A stretch of 64,000 bases of DNA from Bimastos eiseni (Eukaryota; Annelida; Clitellata; Crassiclitellata; Lumbricidae). The stretch spans positions 36,140,264 to 36,204,263 of the forward strand of contig OY365806.1 of the NCBI GenBank assembly GCA_959347315.1, given 5' to 3'. Within the stretch, counting starts at the first letter, position 1, and each line of letters starts with the position of its first letter. Below the pieces are notes generated by a model that searched no databases, was not told the DNA's origin, and saw only the letters and a program-made list of their open reading frames with translations. Of this stretch, positions 1 to 39,080 are shown one piece after another. The position numbers and the translations under genes are program-made.

Positions 1-692
1 CAGCACACAATTGAACAAAAACTAATTTTGCATGCTTAATTTTGAACAATCTTATGGCTGCTGTTTTTAAGTCTTGAAAAAGAAAGCTTAATATTTAAAA
101 GTTCAACAAAATTATCAAAATAAATCAGAGTAAAGTAGACAAATATTTTTATTTTAACAGTTTAACTTGAACAGATTGAAATGCAACATTTACAATTTTA
201 CATTTACCATATTAAACATAAGCTGATTATAAACTGTACAAGCTATCGGTGTTAAGAAGACTTGTAATTTGCAAGACCTGTTTAAATGTCAATCAATGTC
301 AATGTGATCTTTGAGTGTTTTAAATTTATTTTATTAAAACTAATTTACATTACAAATAAAAATATTGATTTACCAATTAATTACAATGATTATAACACGA
401 ACGACTGTTTATAAGTGCAGACGACAAGCGAATAGCGTGGCAGCTATAGTCAAACGAGACCAATGGCGGATGTTTTATACACGACGGATTGGGAAACCTG
501 TGACGTATTTGTCATTGCAGAAAATTAGGCCAGCAATAAGTAAAAAAAATAATGCTTTAATAATAAGCTATACAAAATGAATCTTGAAATAAAAAAATAG
601 TTTTGTGCATCAGTTTAACTTTAACTAAATGACCAGATAGACAGACATACATTTTGTTGGCAGTAGCTACAAACCAGAGTGCTAAACAAGGT
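1..692. other. No gene recognised; AT-rich flank or PRPF40 intron
   Basis: AT-rich sequence with no splice-bounded coding exon that I can support. PRPF40 still needs a terminal exon downstream on the minus strand, so this is probably intron or 3' flank of that gene. The 71-codon open frame at 365-580 has no recognisable features and is probably chance. Confidence 0.5.
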
Positions 693-1413
693 AGAGCTGT
701 ACCGATAGATCGGCAGCACTCATAATCAGCGCCGATTTTAGAGATATCGGCAAGATAATCAACATCGACACTTACATTTTTTTATTATTTCATAATATTA
801 TTTTCAGTCTTTAAGAGCAAAATTACGACAGCAACATCATTGGGTCAGTGAAGGACAGCATTCCGTTCTATTCCCATAGTGTGTGGCTTCAAACCACCCA
901 TGCAGTAGGCATTGTGCTAGTGTAAAACATGGGAAAGCTGTTGTGCAGAGTGAGTTGTAGTGCATGGTTAATTACCCTGGACACAGAGATCTCATCTCTG
1001 TCTGGCATTTTTGGCTGAAGTGGCACGTCGTAAAAGGTCTGCCTGTCTGGGGAGGGAATGGCATAATTGCCAGGTTTGTTACAAGGCGTCCAATTACACA
1101 GATATCTCTGTTCTCTCCTCCGTCATGCAAGGTTGACTGACGGTGGGCGGTGTGCCTAATCTGTATAATTGCCTGCCTAGGAATAGTCTCCAACTACATG
1201 TACATGTCTCCTATGGAGCAAGTGTTTTGCTTGTATCATAACAATAGGCAGTAGCCATAGGTCTATCACTTAGAACCGGACATCTTGGGAAACACAATGG
1301 AATAATCGGTAAATTAATTGGTGAAATAATCGATAAAATAATCGGCTAGATAATCGGTATCGGCAATAATCGTTATCGACATACTCGGCAAAAAGTGATA
1401 TCGGTACAGCTCT
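693..1413. mobile_element. Non-autonomous DNA element with terminal inverted repeats, hAT-like
   Basis: The left end reads AGAGCTGTACCGATA and the right end is its inverted complement (...TATCGGTACAGCTCT). Flanks are similar (aaacaagg left, aaaccaagg right), consistent with a diverged 8-bp target duplication of hAT type. The subterminal sequence is rich in degenerate ATCGG units (near 713-770 and 1305-1400). No transposase frame is present. A diverged copy of the right end lies at about 21390-21445. hAT assignment is inferred from the duplication length only. Confidence 0.6.
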
Positions 1414-1679
1414 AAACCAAGGGAAAAGCTTAGATTACAATTTTTAGAATTTTAGATCATTAGAAGAAATATTAAAAGACTGATAAACAGAAAATTTCCC
1501 TTTTTCGTTAAAATAGATACGTTATGCCTACATTTTAGTTTCGTTTGAATATAATTTTTATTGGTTTCATATTTGATTTTTTATTAGCGTCACGGCACAT
1601 TTGGCAGTGCCTTACAGCACACCAGCGTGCCAGTGTGTCCAATCCTTCCACACACTCATTCTCCTACTTTGAGTTGTTC

Positions 1680-2570
1680 ATTCATTCATTCATTACAGAG
1701 ATTTATATAGCGCCCCTTCACGGTACTACTCAGGAGCACTCCCGACTCCAGCACGGTTAGAAAGAACAGTTTTAAGGCAAGTATAAAATGAATCTGAGCG
1801 GACCCTTGGTGACAACCGCAACGTCAACCGGAGCATGTTCCAGAGCGAGAGGCCAACCACTGAGAACACACAATTCTGCTTAGTAGTTGCACGGGCAAAT
1901 GGGACAATGAGCATGCCTCGCTCAGTAGAGTGGAGACCCAGTACACTCAAAGTAGAGTAACAGAGATCACGTAGAAAGGCAGGGGCGAGACCTAGCAAGG
2001 ACCGCCATACCAAAGAGATGATACGGTACGAGATTCGCTGTTGGAGGGGGAGCCAGTGGAGCACATCCAGCATATAGCCGGAGACATGGCCAAATTTATG
2101 AATGCGTCCAACAAGACATGCAGCAGAACGCAGGACCCGCTCCAGGCACTGCAAACGCTCAGCTGGAAGGTCTGCATAGAATGAGTAACAGTAATCCAGT
2201 CGGGCAGTAATGAAGGCGTGAACAAAGGTAGCTGTGGCGTCTGGAGTTAGCGAGCGGGAAACAGTTTGAAGCTGACTCAAGTGGTAGTATGAATCACGGC
2301 AAAGACGGTGAACATGAGAAGCAAAGGTGAGCTCTTGGTCCAACGTGACTCCAAAGTCTCGAACAACAGAGGAAAATGGCTAAGAGGGGAAATCAGCAGT
2401 AATGGCAGTTAAATCAAGCTTCATAAGCTGCTGGCAGGTGAACAGCCAGATTAATTGAGTTTTTTGGGGGTTGAGTCGCAGGTGATTTGTCGCCATCCAA
2501 GTCTCGAGGGCATCCAGCGTTTGGCTCATTGCCCGAACAGCAGTAGAGGCAGTAGAAGCAATCTGTCAAG
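1680..2570 (-). mobile_element. CR1/L2-type LINE, 3' end with reverse transcriptase C-terminus
   Basis: The minus-strand frame at 2343-1726 encodes the thumb and C-terminal part of a non-LTR reverse transcriptase, including the signatures AFITARLDYCYS and VLHWLPLQQRISYR seen in CR1/L2/Jockey elements. Upstream (about 2530-2380) the same frame continues with NHLRLNPQKTQLIW, interrupted by one TAG near 2380. The element ends at lower coordinates in a (TGAA)n tail on the minus strand (1678-1697), the usual 3' simple-repeat tail. It is 5'-truncated, and lies in or beyond the last visible PRPF40 intron, in the same orientation as that gene. Confidence 0.85.
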
Positions 2571-3316
2571 TTTTGTGCCTCTGAAGACCCTTACCTATTT
2601 GCATAAACTTATCCATCTTCTGTATAGTTTAAACTTGAATTTTTCAATTTTGTTGCCTGGAACTTGTTTACAAAATGAAAAGGAAGTAATAGTCTGCTCC
2701 CTCCTTCTATAGATGGAAACAGGCAAATTAATAAGGCAATCTGAGAACAGCACAACTTTACAGAGCAACAGTCAGATCTGAGTAGCACCTCTCTTCTATT
2801 ATATTATTAATAGGTCTACATTGCTAAAACTTTGACATCAAAGGCAACCCACTGAAAGGGTCTGATTAACATCCTCAATTTTATCAAATATTTTTTAAAG
2901 AGGATTGCAAGTATGGTCATCCATGGGGTCACAATGACTGAAAACCTCTGCTTTGAAGCCCACCAAAATCGATATTGTTGTCAGGTAGGACATTTTTAAG
3001 AAATACCTTACTGCACAGCATGCACGCATCTATACATCTACAGTACCACGGAGCTCTTTAACGCAATGCAAAATCCGCTCATCTTACCTACAACAATGAT
3101 ACAACTGGCAATGACTCTACTGACAGAAACTGAAATATACAAAGCCAGATGACATCCAGGAATGTCAAATGCCAGCTCTACATGACTGATAGAAAACAGA
3201 TGCAAGAACAACAGCAGCAACTCTTGATGTAGCTGCATATTAAAGAAAACTTCTACCTTTGATTACCTTTTAAATCTACTTATCTGGATACAAACATACC
3301 TGATACAGGCATAATA

Positions 3317-3320
<4 letters not shown>

Positions 3321-3363
<43 letters not shown>
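3321..3363. repeat. (TA)n microsatellite
   Basis: About 21 uninterrupted TA dinucleotides downstream (minus strand) of the last visible PRPF40 exon. Confidence 0.95.
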
Positions 3364-3366
<3 letters not shown>

Positions 3367-3576
3367 CCCAAACATACCTACACATAGATACAAAGTGTTG
3401 TTGGTTTATCTATTAAAAAGAGAGGTACTTGAAATGCTTGCTCATTGAGCATTTTGACACTTACACACATGCATGCACACATATAAATATTGGTGTTACA
3501 TGTGTTGTCCAAGTACCTCACTTTAGAGGGGTTCCTAAAATGTGCTTTATAAAAGTCCAGATACATACATACATAC

Positions 3577-24847
<21,271 letters not shown>

Positions 24848-26094
24848 AGTGCGTTCAAGTAATAACAACTGTTCCGGTCAACCAAAAAACACGAAAACGC
24901 AACTTTTTCACTAATCACTCTCTCGGAGACGCCAAATTTTAGACAACAGTCAGATGCCGCAATTTTAAGTACTTAGGCATGCGCCTTTCCCGAGAGCTCA
25001 CCTTAGCACACGGAGATAACAACACAGCTACACCAAAATTTTAAAATATCAGGTATGTCATAAATACAATCAAGCTCTATAACACAGTACATACTAAATA
25101 TGTTAATACGTAAATAAAAGAAATTCATACTAAATTCAAACTCCTCACCATTTTTACCAATGAGATTACAGACCGGAAACTCAACGCTTGTGTGCCCCGA
25201 TGGTAGAAAGACATTCATTGTGCGCTTAAATAATTTTTTATCGTAATTGTAAAGTAGCAGTTTATACAGTGCCAACAATGGCGAAGTTGGGGAATCAGCC
25301 TATTCACAGGCGATTGATCAATAAAAGCATAGGTAAAGACTCAGAGAGTCAGACAAAACTCGGAGAAGTTTGTTCCAAAAAAGTGATTAGATGAGGTGAT
25401 AGAAGGGAGGAACAGTGTTATGGTGGAAAAGAAACATTGTGGTTGGACGTTGGACACTGGACAGTGAACGGATGTAGTAAGGTTGGAAGGATTAATGTGT
25501 GCTGCAGATGAGTCAGAGACCAATTTACAGAGTGATAAGACTATATTCCATCGTACAGGTATTTTGAGCCAGCGCATGGAATCCATGCAGTGATTTTCTC
25601 AAAAACAGAAACTATCACGTGTCGTTTTGGCAACAGCTTGCACGTGGCTTATTTGAGTGGTGATGTTTAATGTCTAATAAGTCACAGAATTACATTATAG
25701 TATAATAATGCGCAGCTCAACCCTTGTCGCGTCTGAGGGTCTGAGCCCATGCAATGTATGTCAATGACTCAACATGGCCTGCCACACGCTGACGCTGTGA
25801 TTAGAAGACGACGACGACGTCAAATGACAAGCGCTGTTGCGCCGTTGTTATTTAAAAGAGTTCTGGCTCGGGCTAGCACGGTCCGCATATATGTAACGAG
25901 TGCATTTGCATTACATTTTAAGCTCAATGATTGATTTTAGCCTATGGATCTCATATATTTCAAGTCAATGCGCTATATAAATATTTTTCTGTTTGGTCTG
26001 TTTACTTCCGGTTCACAGAGCAAATTCTTTCGCTAGCCTTGGTGTTTTCAGCTGTGTTTTGTCAAACCTTGTATCAGGTGTGACAAAGTTTCCA

Positions 26095-26158
26095 TTTCTA
26101 CGTAACATCTTGCATCAGTATTACGATTTCTACGTAACATCTTGCGTCAGTATTACGA
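26095..26158. repeat. 32-bp tandem duplication
   Basis: Two adjacent copies of a 32-bp unit beginning TTTCTACGTAACATCTTGC. They differ at a single base (CATCAG versus CGTCAG). Confidence 0.9.
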
Positions 26159-26937
26159 ATAATAACGCAAGTAGCTTAATGCTAATTGAAATGACCGTAT
26201 CTGCTGTGCTCCTTGAGCTTCATACGGTAACGTTAGGCACATAATAACAGGAACGGCAGAGGTGTCCTGTGGCAGTGTGGCCGGATCAACATTGTTCTAC
26301 CGAAGCCAACTGATGGCTAGTCTTAAAATTCTCCCTAAGATTAGACTCCATATGTCCATTTTGAGTTGGCTGTTTGGGTAAAGCCGTGGTCTCCAGCCGT
26401 CTTGGCTACTGTACCTCGCTTCTTACTGGCATACCAAAAACTGATACATAAGCATTAGAAACGCATTCGGAATCGATGTCTAAACGTCGAAGCGTCAAAA
26501 CTACAAATAGCCAGAGCTATGACTAAACCCCAAAGTATGAATATATTTGGTCGATCCTAAGATCATTGCTTTAGCGACCCATGGAATAATTATTGTTATG
26601 ATCAGGGTGATTGTATACTGACTCTAACTATTGGTCGACCTCTATATCTTTGCTCTATGCTGACACTTTACTTAACAAGGTCATTTAACTGTTGTCATAC
26701 AAGTGATGTGACTAGGTTGTTTTTTGGTGGGTGTGCTTTATATGTTGCTTGCCTTAGATTGCGTAACTCTCTTCAATAGCATACATTTAGTATCAGAATT
26801 TTTATTTATGGCATTGGCTCTGCCCTTAGATCGATTTGCATTAAATGGACAGTGATTACATAAGCCAGGAGGGGTGTGTTTGATATGTCATATTTTGTTA
26901 TCTCAGTAAATTCCTAATTTTAAAAGAAATCTTGTCG

Positions 26938-27312
26938 GGAGGGCCTGTTTAGATCAGGTTGAGCCTCGTGAGAGTCAGTTAGGGTTAGAGTTAGAGTCGT
27001 CATAAAATGCAGCTGAAGAAACTTCTATATCAGCAAGAATTCTTTAAAAATCCAGCTTATATTTAGTCAAGAATTGTTTGTGTAATCCAACTTCTGTTTA
27101 AATAGAATTCTTTTCATCAATCAAGCTTCTATATAATCACAATTCCTTTCACCAATCCAGTTTCTATGAAATCATAATTCTTGTCATCAATCTAGCTTCT
27201 GATTCATCATAATTTTTTTAATTAAAGCGAGTTCTATTGCTTCTACTTAAGCAAAATTCTGTTCATCAATCCAGATTCTATTTATGCAGAATTCTGGCCA
27301 AATGATTATAAA
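26938..27312. repeat. Foldback-family core plus degenerate 35-bp tandem array
   Basis: 26938-27015 carries a GTTAGGGTTAGAGTTAGAGTCGT core that closely resembles the core of the element at 51107-51363. It is followed by about eight degenerate copies of a roughly 35-bp unit with the theme CAATCCAGCTTCTATTTA...GAATTC. The same unit appears in inverted orientation at about 40530-40800. No coding potential. Confidence 0.65.
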
Positions 27313-27850
27313 CTGCGAATTTTTGCCATAATTTATACTCCATGCATCATTTAAAACAGCCAATCACATCGATCCATGGCCAGATGATACTGTATATTAT
27401 GCAAAAAATTATGCTCCCATTACTAAATGTGCATCCTTTCTCCCAAGGAGCATTTATCTAATTCTGTGCCACCCTCTCCCTAATCTCTTCTGTCTTGACT
27501 AAAACTTGTCTCTTTCCTTGACCAATTTCCTCTGCATGCTGTTGCAATGTCATCTCAGATTCCGTCATGGCCTGCTCTCGATGGAGGTGGGAGTTTGCAG
27601 TTTGCTTGCTAATAACTGATGCTTTGATCATTATTACAGTATTTTCAGATTATTTTTATTAGCATTATTTTATTATTGTTATCAATATTATTTTATTATT
27701 ATTGAAGTCACCAGTCCACTTGATAATTTAGTATATATTGCTGCACAATCAGTAGTTTTATTGTGTCCATGAAATGTTTTATTTCAGAGTGCAACCCCAT
27801 CTTTCCACAGCATTAGAAACACATCTGGAATCTATGTCTGAACGTTAGCT

Positions 27851-34312
<6,462 letters not shown>

Positions 34313-35014
34313 TTCATTTGCGTTGGCTAATTTTAGTAAAATCCAAAGGTTATTATATTCCTGGCATTGTTGCAAGAGCATAGCCCTTTGTTTGTTTGAT
34401 CGATTGTTGTTTCTGTGGATCTCCGATGAATCCATTTGTTTTGTTTGCTTTTCGTTAGGTTAGATTGAGTGTTGAGGACAACAGCTGTTTTGAAGCAAAT
34501 TGTGGAATTTTTATGTGTTTTCTTAATTTTTTACTAGAATATTTGCGTTTGTTTGCATTTATATGCACACCTGTATCATTCTTTTCAGAGAAGTTTTGAG
34601 TAATGCTGTCCTGAAACATGTTAATTCATGATCTTAATTTCCCATTTGGTTAATTCGCAATTAGCCAAGCTCAAGAAAGTTTGACGAATGAAAATGACAA
34701 CTTTTGAGTACCATTGGCATTAACCATGCAGTCAATGCCTTTTCACAGTAGGAAAAAGAGCTACATAACTATGTTGATAGTTATACAGATCTTCTGTTTC
34801 AATTATCTCTTATTTAACCGCTGATCATGCTTATGAGATGAATTATTTATTGACCATGGTATCTGATTAATAATTGTATTATATTTTTGCTTGTTAATAT
34901 GGATGAATCTGTTTCTGTAACAGTTTTGTTCACTACTTGGGAAAGCCTGCTATTCTGTGCTATGTAGCAGGCTTTCAAAAGGCACCAAATAAATGCCAGT
35001 TATGTTAGCGATAT
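34313..35014 (+). other. Probable NEK6/7 3' UTR
   Basis: AT-rich sequence directly after the kinase stop with no coding exon. A canonical AATAAA lies at about 34987, just before the N gap, and another AATAAA at about 35539 beyond it. Either could be the polyadenylation signal. Confidence 0.5.
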
Positions 35015-35214
35015 NNNNNNNNNNNNNNNNNNNNNNNNNNNNNNNNNNNNNNNNNNNNNNNNNNNNNNNNNNNNNNNNNNNNNNNNNNNNNNNNNNNNNN
35101 NNNNNNNNNNNNNNNNNNNNNNNNNNNNNNNNNNNNNNNNNNNNNNNNNNNNNNNNNNNNNNNNNNNNNNNNNNNNNNNNNNNNNNNNNNNNNNNNNNNN
35201 NNNNNNNNNNNNNN
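35015..35214. other. Assembly gap (200 N)
   Basis: Exactly 200 N. The round length suggests a placeholder rather than a measured distance. Confidence 1.
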
Positions 35215-36960
35215 CGTAGTAAAATATGAAACAGTGAAAGCTTTAAACTGTGCTGCATTATCTTGAACTTGTATATGATGTTGAATCTTGAACTTGTGTA
35301 TGTTGTTGGCTGATTCTTATTGATAAGTTGTGCCACAGCTAAACATTATTATGTTATTGGCATTCCTTTATTTAATGAGTTGCTGTAAGTTCATTCGAAA
35401 GTTTAAATTGTGTACTTATAATACTTTTTAGTCCCCATTTCTTTTATGACCTTTCCAGGTTCTTTGATGATCTTTTATACATTACATTACTCATTGTTCC
35501 AATATTCCATCCTATTGTTTTATTATTTTGTTGTTATTAATAAAATAACAATAACAGGGTGAAGTATTGGAACAACACAGCAGAAACATTGACCTGGGTT
35601 AGATGATCCTTCAATTGAAGTGGCTGGCACAATAATTAGTCCTTGGTCATCGTTTCCTTATTGATTGCAATCCTCAACCACAGGTGTTGCTAGCTTTAAT
35701 TAAACACATCGATTAGAATTCAAACAATGTGAAAAACCCTGCACATAACTGCCACCATTATCATTAATACTTTACTGATTATAATCATACACAATTTCAT
35801 GTTCTCAAGTATATTTTCTTGTAAGAAAACCAAACAAAACATTTGATGTTAGTTTATGCTGTGTTACTTTTTACATAGAAATGTCATTGTATATTTTACT
35901 GTCTCCATGTCCTGTTTAGAAATATCATAAAGGTCATGGAAGATTTTCAAATCTTTTTAATTTTTAGAAATATTAGATAATTTGCTTAGGTCATTCCATT
36001 AATTATTTGAAGTTTGCTGTTTTCAAAACTATATCACTTAACTTCATATTACGCATATATATATATTTATATATAGATAATATTATATATATATATATGT
36101 GTAATGTACTTAAGAGAGGCATCTGATAGTCCTACTCATACATTATACATATATTGCATGTATTTAATATATGTTGTGCACTGCTAAGGTATTAGAAGTT
36201 TGAATGTTCTGATAGTATATTTAGCCAGTCTGTGATAAATTGGATGACTGTTTGTGTGTAATTTATTACTGTTCTTAATTAGACATTATTTAATTATAGT
36301 TTTGGGATTCTGCATGCTTGTTGGCTTATTGATTTATGAATATGGCCTGCCTTGATGTTGCCATTCCCCCATTATCGTTCTTTCCTCTGCCACAAGTTAC
36401 TCCACGTAGACCCCTACAGAATGATGCAGATACTGTATAATATTCTAAAGTTGTTATGCCTATATAAAGCATATTACATAATAGTGATAATACATATATT
36501 GCACAGGCGAATTGATTGTGTACGTCACTGGCCTTCTTAACTCGGGACGGTTGTGTGCTTGCCTATGTCTTGTCTGTTTGCCAGACATAGGCCTACATAC
36601 ATATATAACCGTACACATGTATATTGCGACTGTTTTGTACCTGCTAATTATTTCCGCCATGTAATTCTCTACCTAGCAAAGCATATCAAATTTTACACTT
36701 GTTTTATGCTAATCGCGGTAATCTTATGGCAACGGCGTTCTGTCAAATGAAATTATGTAACTGCATTTAAGTCAACTTTAGGTCTACTCATAAATGCAAA
36801 GACATAGACCTACTTGCTAGCCTCACAATTTGCAACTATACTGCGCTAAAACACAAGGTCCAATATTCCTCTCTCCACACCAATGACTTCTTCACTGCCT
36901 GACGAAAGGCGGCTATTTACGGTTCAGCGCCTAACATTTCTACCGCGCCCATAAGAGCAA
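35215..36960. other. Intergenic; hairpin and (TA)n, no gene seen
   Basis: AT-rich with no supported gene. An imperfect inverted repeat spans about 35488-35572 (TGTTCCAATA...TATTGGAACA around TTATTATTTTGTTGTTATTAA-like sequence). A (TA)-rich tract lies at 36056-36100. The palindromic TAGGCCTA octamer first appears at 36588. Confidence 0.6.
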
Positions 36961-37111
36961 AGTCGCGGGAACCAGCTTATTCACAGGCGCTTAATCAAAA
37001 CAGAATCGATAGACAGAGGGTTAAAATCCAAAGAATCAGGCAGGTCGATAGGCAGACGGCTAAGGTGGATGGTATTAGGAGTAGAAACAGCGAGGGAGGG
37101 AGGGTTTAGGA

Positions 37112-37571
37112 CAGGGCTATTCAATTAGCGGCCCGCGGGCCAAATCTGGCCCGCGAAGGCTTAACAACTGGCCCGCGGACCTATGCCAAAATTTTAAGGA
37201 TTTTTTAAAATCTATGTTTTTGAATTATTATAATTATAATTATTTGAATTATATTATATATTTTGCAAATGTATCATTTAAAAAAATTTACTGGAGGGTG
37301 CTCAGCAGCCCCCCTCCCCAAACCCTCAGCAGCCCCCCTCCCCAAACCCTCAGCAGCCCCCCTCCCCAAACCCTCAGCAGCCCCCCTCCCCAAACCCTCA
37401 GCAGCCCCCCTCCCCAAACCCTCAGCAGCCCCCCTCCCCAAACCCTCAGCAGCCCCCCTCCCCAAACCCTCAGCAGCCCCCCTCCCCAAACCCCTCCTTG
37501 AGCCTCTGGCCCCCCACCATCTCCAGATTTCTCTAGTTTGGCCCTAGACTAAATCTAATTGAATAGCCCTG
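37112..37571. mobile_element. Non-autonomous hAT-like element with perfect 8-bp target duplication
   Basis: The termini CAGGGCTATTCAATTA and TAATTGAATAGCCCTG are exact complements. They are bracketed by gtttagga at 37104-37111 and 37572-37579. The subterminal GCGGCCCGCGGGCC is typical of an hAT-related group found in many animals. It is 460 bp, lacks a transposase, contains the 24-bp array and is inserted into the LINE at 36963-39330. Confidence 0.92.
37303..37494. repeat. Eight perfect copies of a 24-bp tandem repeat
   Basis: The unit is CAGCAGCCCCCC plus TCCCCAAACCCT, repeated eight times without a mismatch. Because 24 is a multiple of three it gives open periodic frames in several phases, which are not genes. 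Confidence 0.97.
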
Positions 37572-38471
37572 GTTTAGGAGAAGGAATCAGGATAGGATTT
37601 GCGTAAGAGTAGTGTTCAGTTGTGAGTGAAAGACATGTCACCTGAGGTGAGGTGTTTGTGAGTTCGTAGGACGTATCGGTTATTTGTCTTAATGCTGGAG
37701 GGAGTTTGTTCCTAAGAGGCGGGGCAGTAATGGCTAAGGAACGATTTGCAAATTCGAGAGATGGAGTGACGGGAGGGCTAAGCACAGTGTGAGCCTGTGA
37801 GGGTGGACGAGTAACGGGTTGAACGATGTGGTTGAATCGTGAACAACATATAGGCCTATGTTGGCTGTGATGATTGCAGTGTGTTGTAGGTGAATGAAGT
37901 TAATTGGTACGTGCCATGGTGTCTATATTGAAGTATTGACTGTTGAAGTATTGACTATTGAAGTATATTGACTGTAATAAGTACAGTAATCCAATTTATC
38001 GTGAACTATTGATGTGGCGATTGTGGATGCAGTTTCAGTGGACGTATAGGGCGGATTCTGCGAAGATCACGGATATGCATGAAGTAAGAGCGAGAAAGAT
38101 GGGTGATGTGGAGGGGTTCAGCCAGAAGAGATTTGAGGTCATTCAGGATGAGGTTTGGATGACGACATGGAGAAGATGATCAATGCAGTTGGAGAAGCTG
38201 GTTTAAGAGAAAGAAACGAATAACTGGGGGTCGTCAGCGAATAGATGATGGTCAACTGATGGCGAGGATACGTTAATTAGTGAACTGAGGGGGTAGTATT
38301 ATAGAGGATGAACAAGAGGGGCTCAATAACAGAGCCTTGAGGAACACCACAAGTGAGCGGGCATGATTGAGATAAAGTGCTCGAGTTTTTTACAGAGAAA
38401 TAGCGGGAAGAGAGATAGGACCGGATCCAGAGAAAAGCAGTACAGTATCAGAAAAGCCGAACCAGGCAGGG

Positions 38472-39080
38472 ATCGAGACCGCGGTCTTGGTCTCGAGACC
38501 GGAAAACTGCGGTCTTGCATGGTCTTGGTCTCGAATGCATCGGTCTTGGTCTTGGTCTCGGACCATCGGTCTTCGTCTCGGTCTTGGTCTCGAATGCGTC
38601 GGTTATGGTCTTGGTCTTAAAGGAACTGTCTTGGGATTGGTCTCCGTCTGGTCTTAGATTAGCGTTCTTGGTCATTTGCCGTATCAGAGCATTTTTTTAT
38701 ATTTGTCGGTTAATTTTGATTATTAGAGACACCGAATGTTTTGGACCTCTCGGTCTTGGTCTCGAGGTTTTGGTCTCGTGCCCAACACTGGCCGATGCCA
38801 AGGGCTGAACCTGCAAAAGTTCAGAGTGGCCGGTAAAACTGTTTTCTGGACCATTATTAAGATTAGTATTCTTCAGCAATAAAATTAATGTTTTAAGCGC
38901 GCTATTCCGCTTTAACGTCTTAATAAATTTAATTGTTTATAAAAAAGTATCGGTCTTGGCCTTGGTCTCGGCTCATCGGTCTCGGTCTTGGTCTCGGACC
39001 ATCTGGTCTCTGTCTTGGTCTTGGACCTCTCGGTCATGGTCCAAGTCAGGGTCTCGAGGTTTGGTATCGTGCCCAACAAT
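38472..39080. mobile_element. GGTCTTGGTCTCG-repeat-rich insertion inside the LINE
   Basis: Two blocks (about 38475-38660 and 38950-39075) consist of degenerate GGTCTCGGTCTTGG units, separated by AT-rich sequence. A terminus-like CGTGCCCAACA occurs at 38777-38787 (CGTGCCCAACACTG) and again at 39068-39078. Its complement, TGTTGGGCACG, resembles hAT-type ends. The insertion splits the RT frame between IDHKILL and WIRSYL. The exact boundaries and superfamily are uncertain. Confidence 0.6.

Larger units (their letters stand above)
24848..27850. other. Divergent intergenic region between PRPF40 and NEK6/7
   Basis: Head-to-head spacer of about 3.0 kb that must hold both promoters and 5' UTRs. PRPF40 begins on the minus strand at 24847. 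For the kinase, a possible acceptor (tatttcag, ending at 27787) just before the ATG suggests an upstream non-coding exon that I cannot place. The spacer contains a LINE-like 3' fragment on the minus strand (about 25590-25280, sharing CAGCNTATTCACAGGCG with copies at 28630 and 36970), a 32-bp direct duplication (26095-26126 and 26127-26158) and a 35-bp tandem repeat block. No TATA box could be assigned with confidence. Confidence 0.6.

Noticed and set aside
365..580. 71-codon plus-strand frame
   Set aside because: No motif, no splice context, AT-rich and near chance length.
25003..25278. Minus-strand 91-codon frame as a first PRPF40 exon
   Set aside because: The 24843-24847 start with a GTAAGT donor joins in frame to the next exon, and this frame has no donor leading into it in phase.
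37303..37494. CRISPR-like regular repeat
   Set aside because: Units are directly adjacent with no unique spacers, in an animal genome.
37214..37547. Open frames of repetitive Pro/Ala/Ser or Gly/Arg peptides
   Set aside because: They are periodic translations of the 24-bp array inside an hAT-like element, open on both strands for arithmetic reasons.
38363..38879. Frames rich in Gly/Leu/Val or Thr/Lys/Arg/Pro on both strands
   Set aside because: Translations of the GGTCTTGGTCTCG repeat unit.
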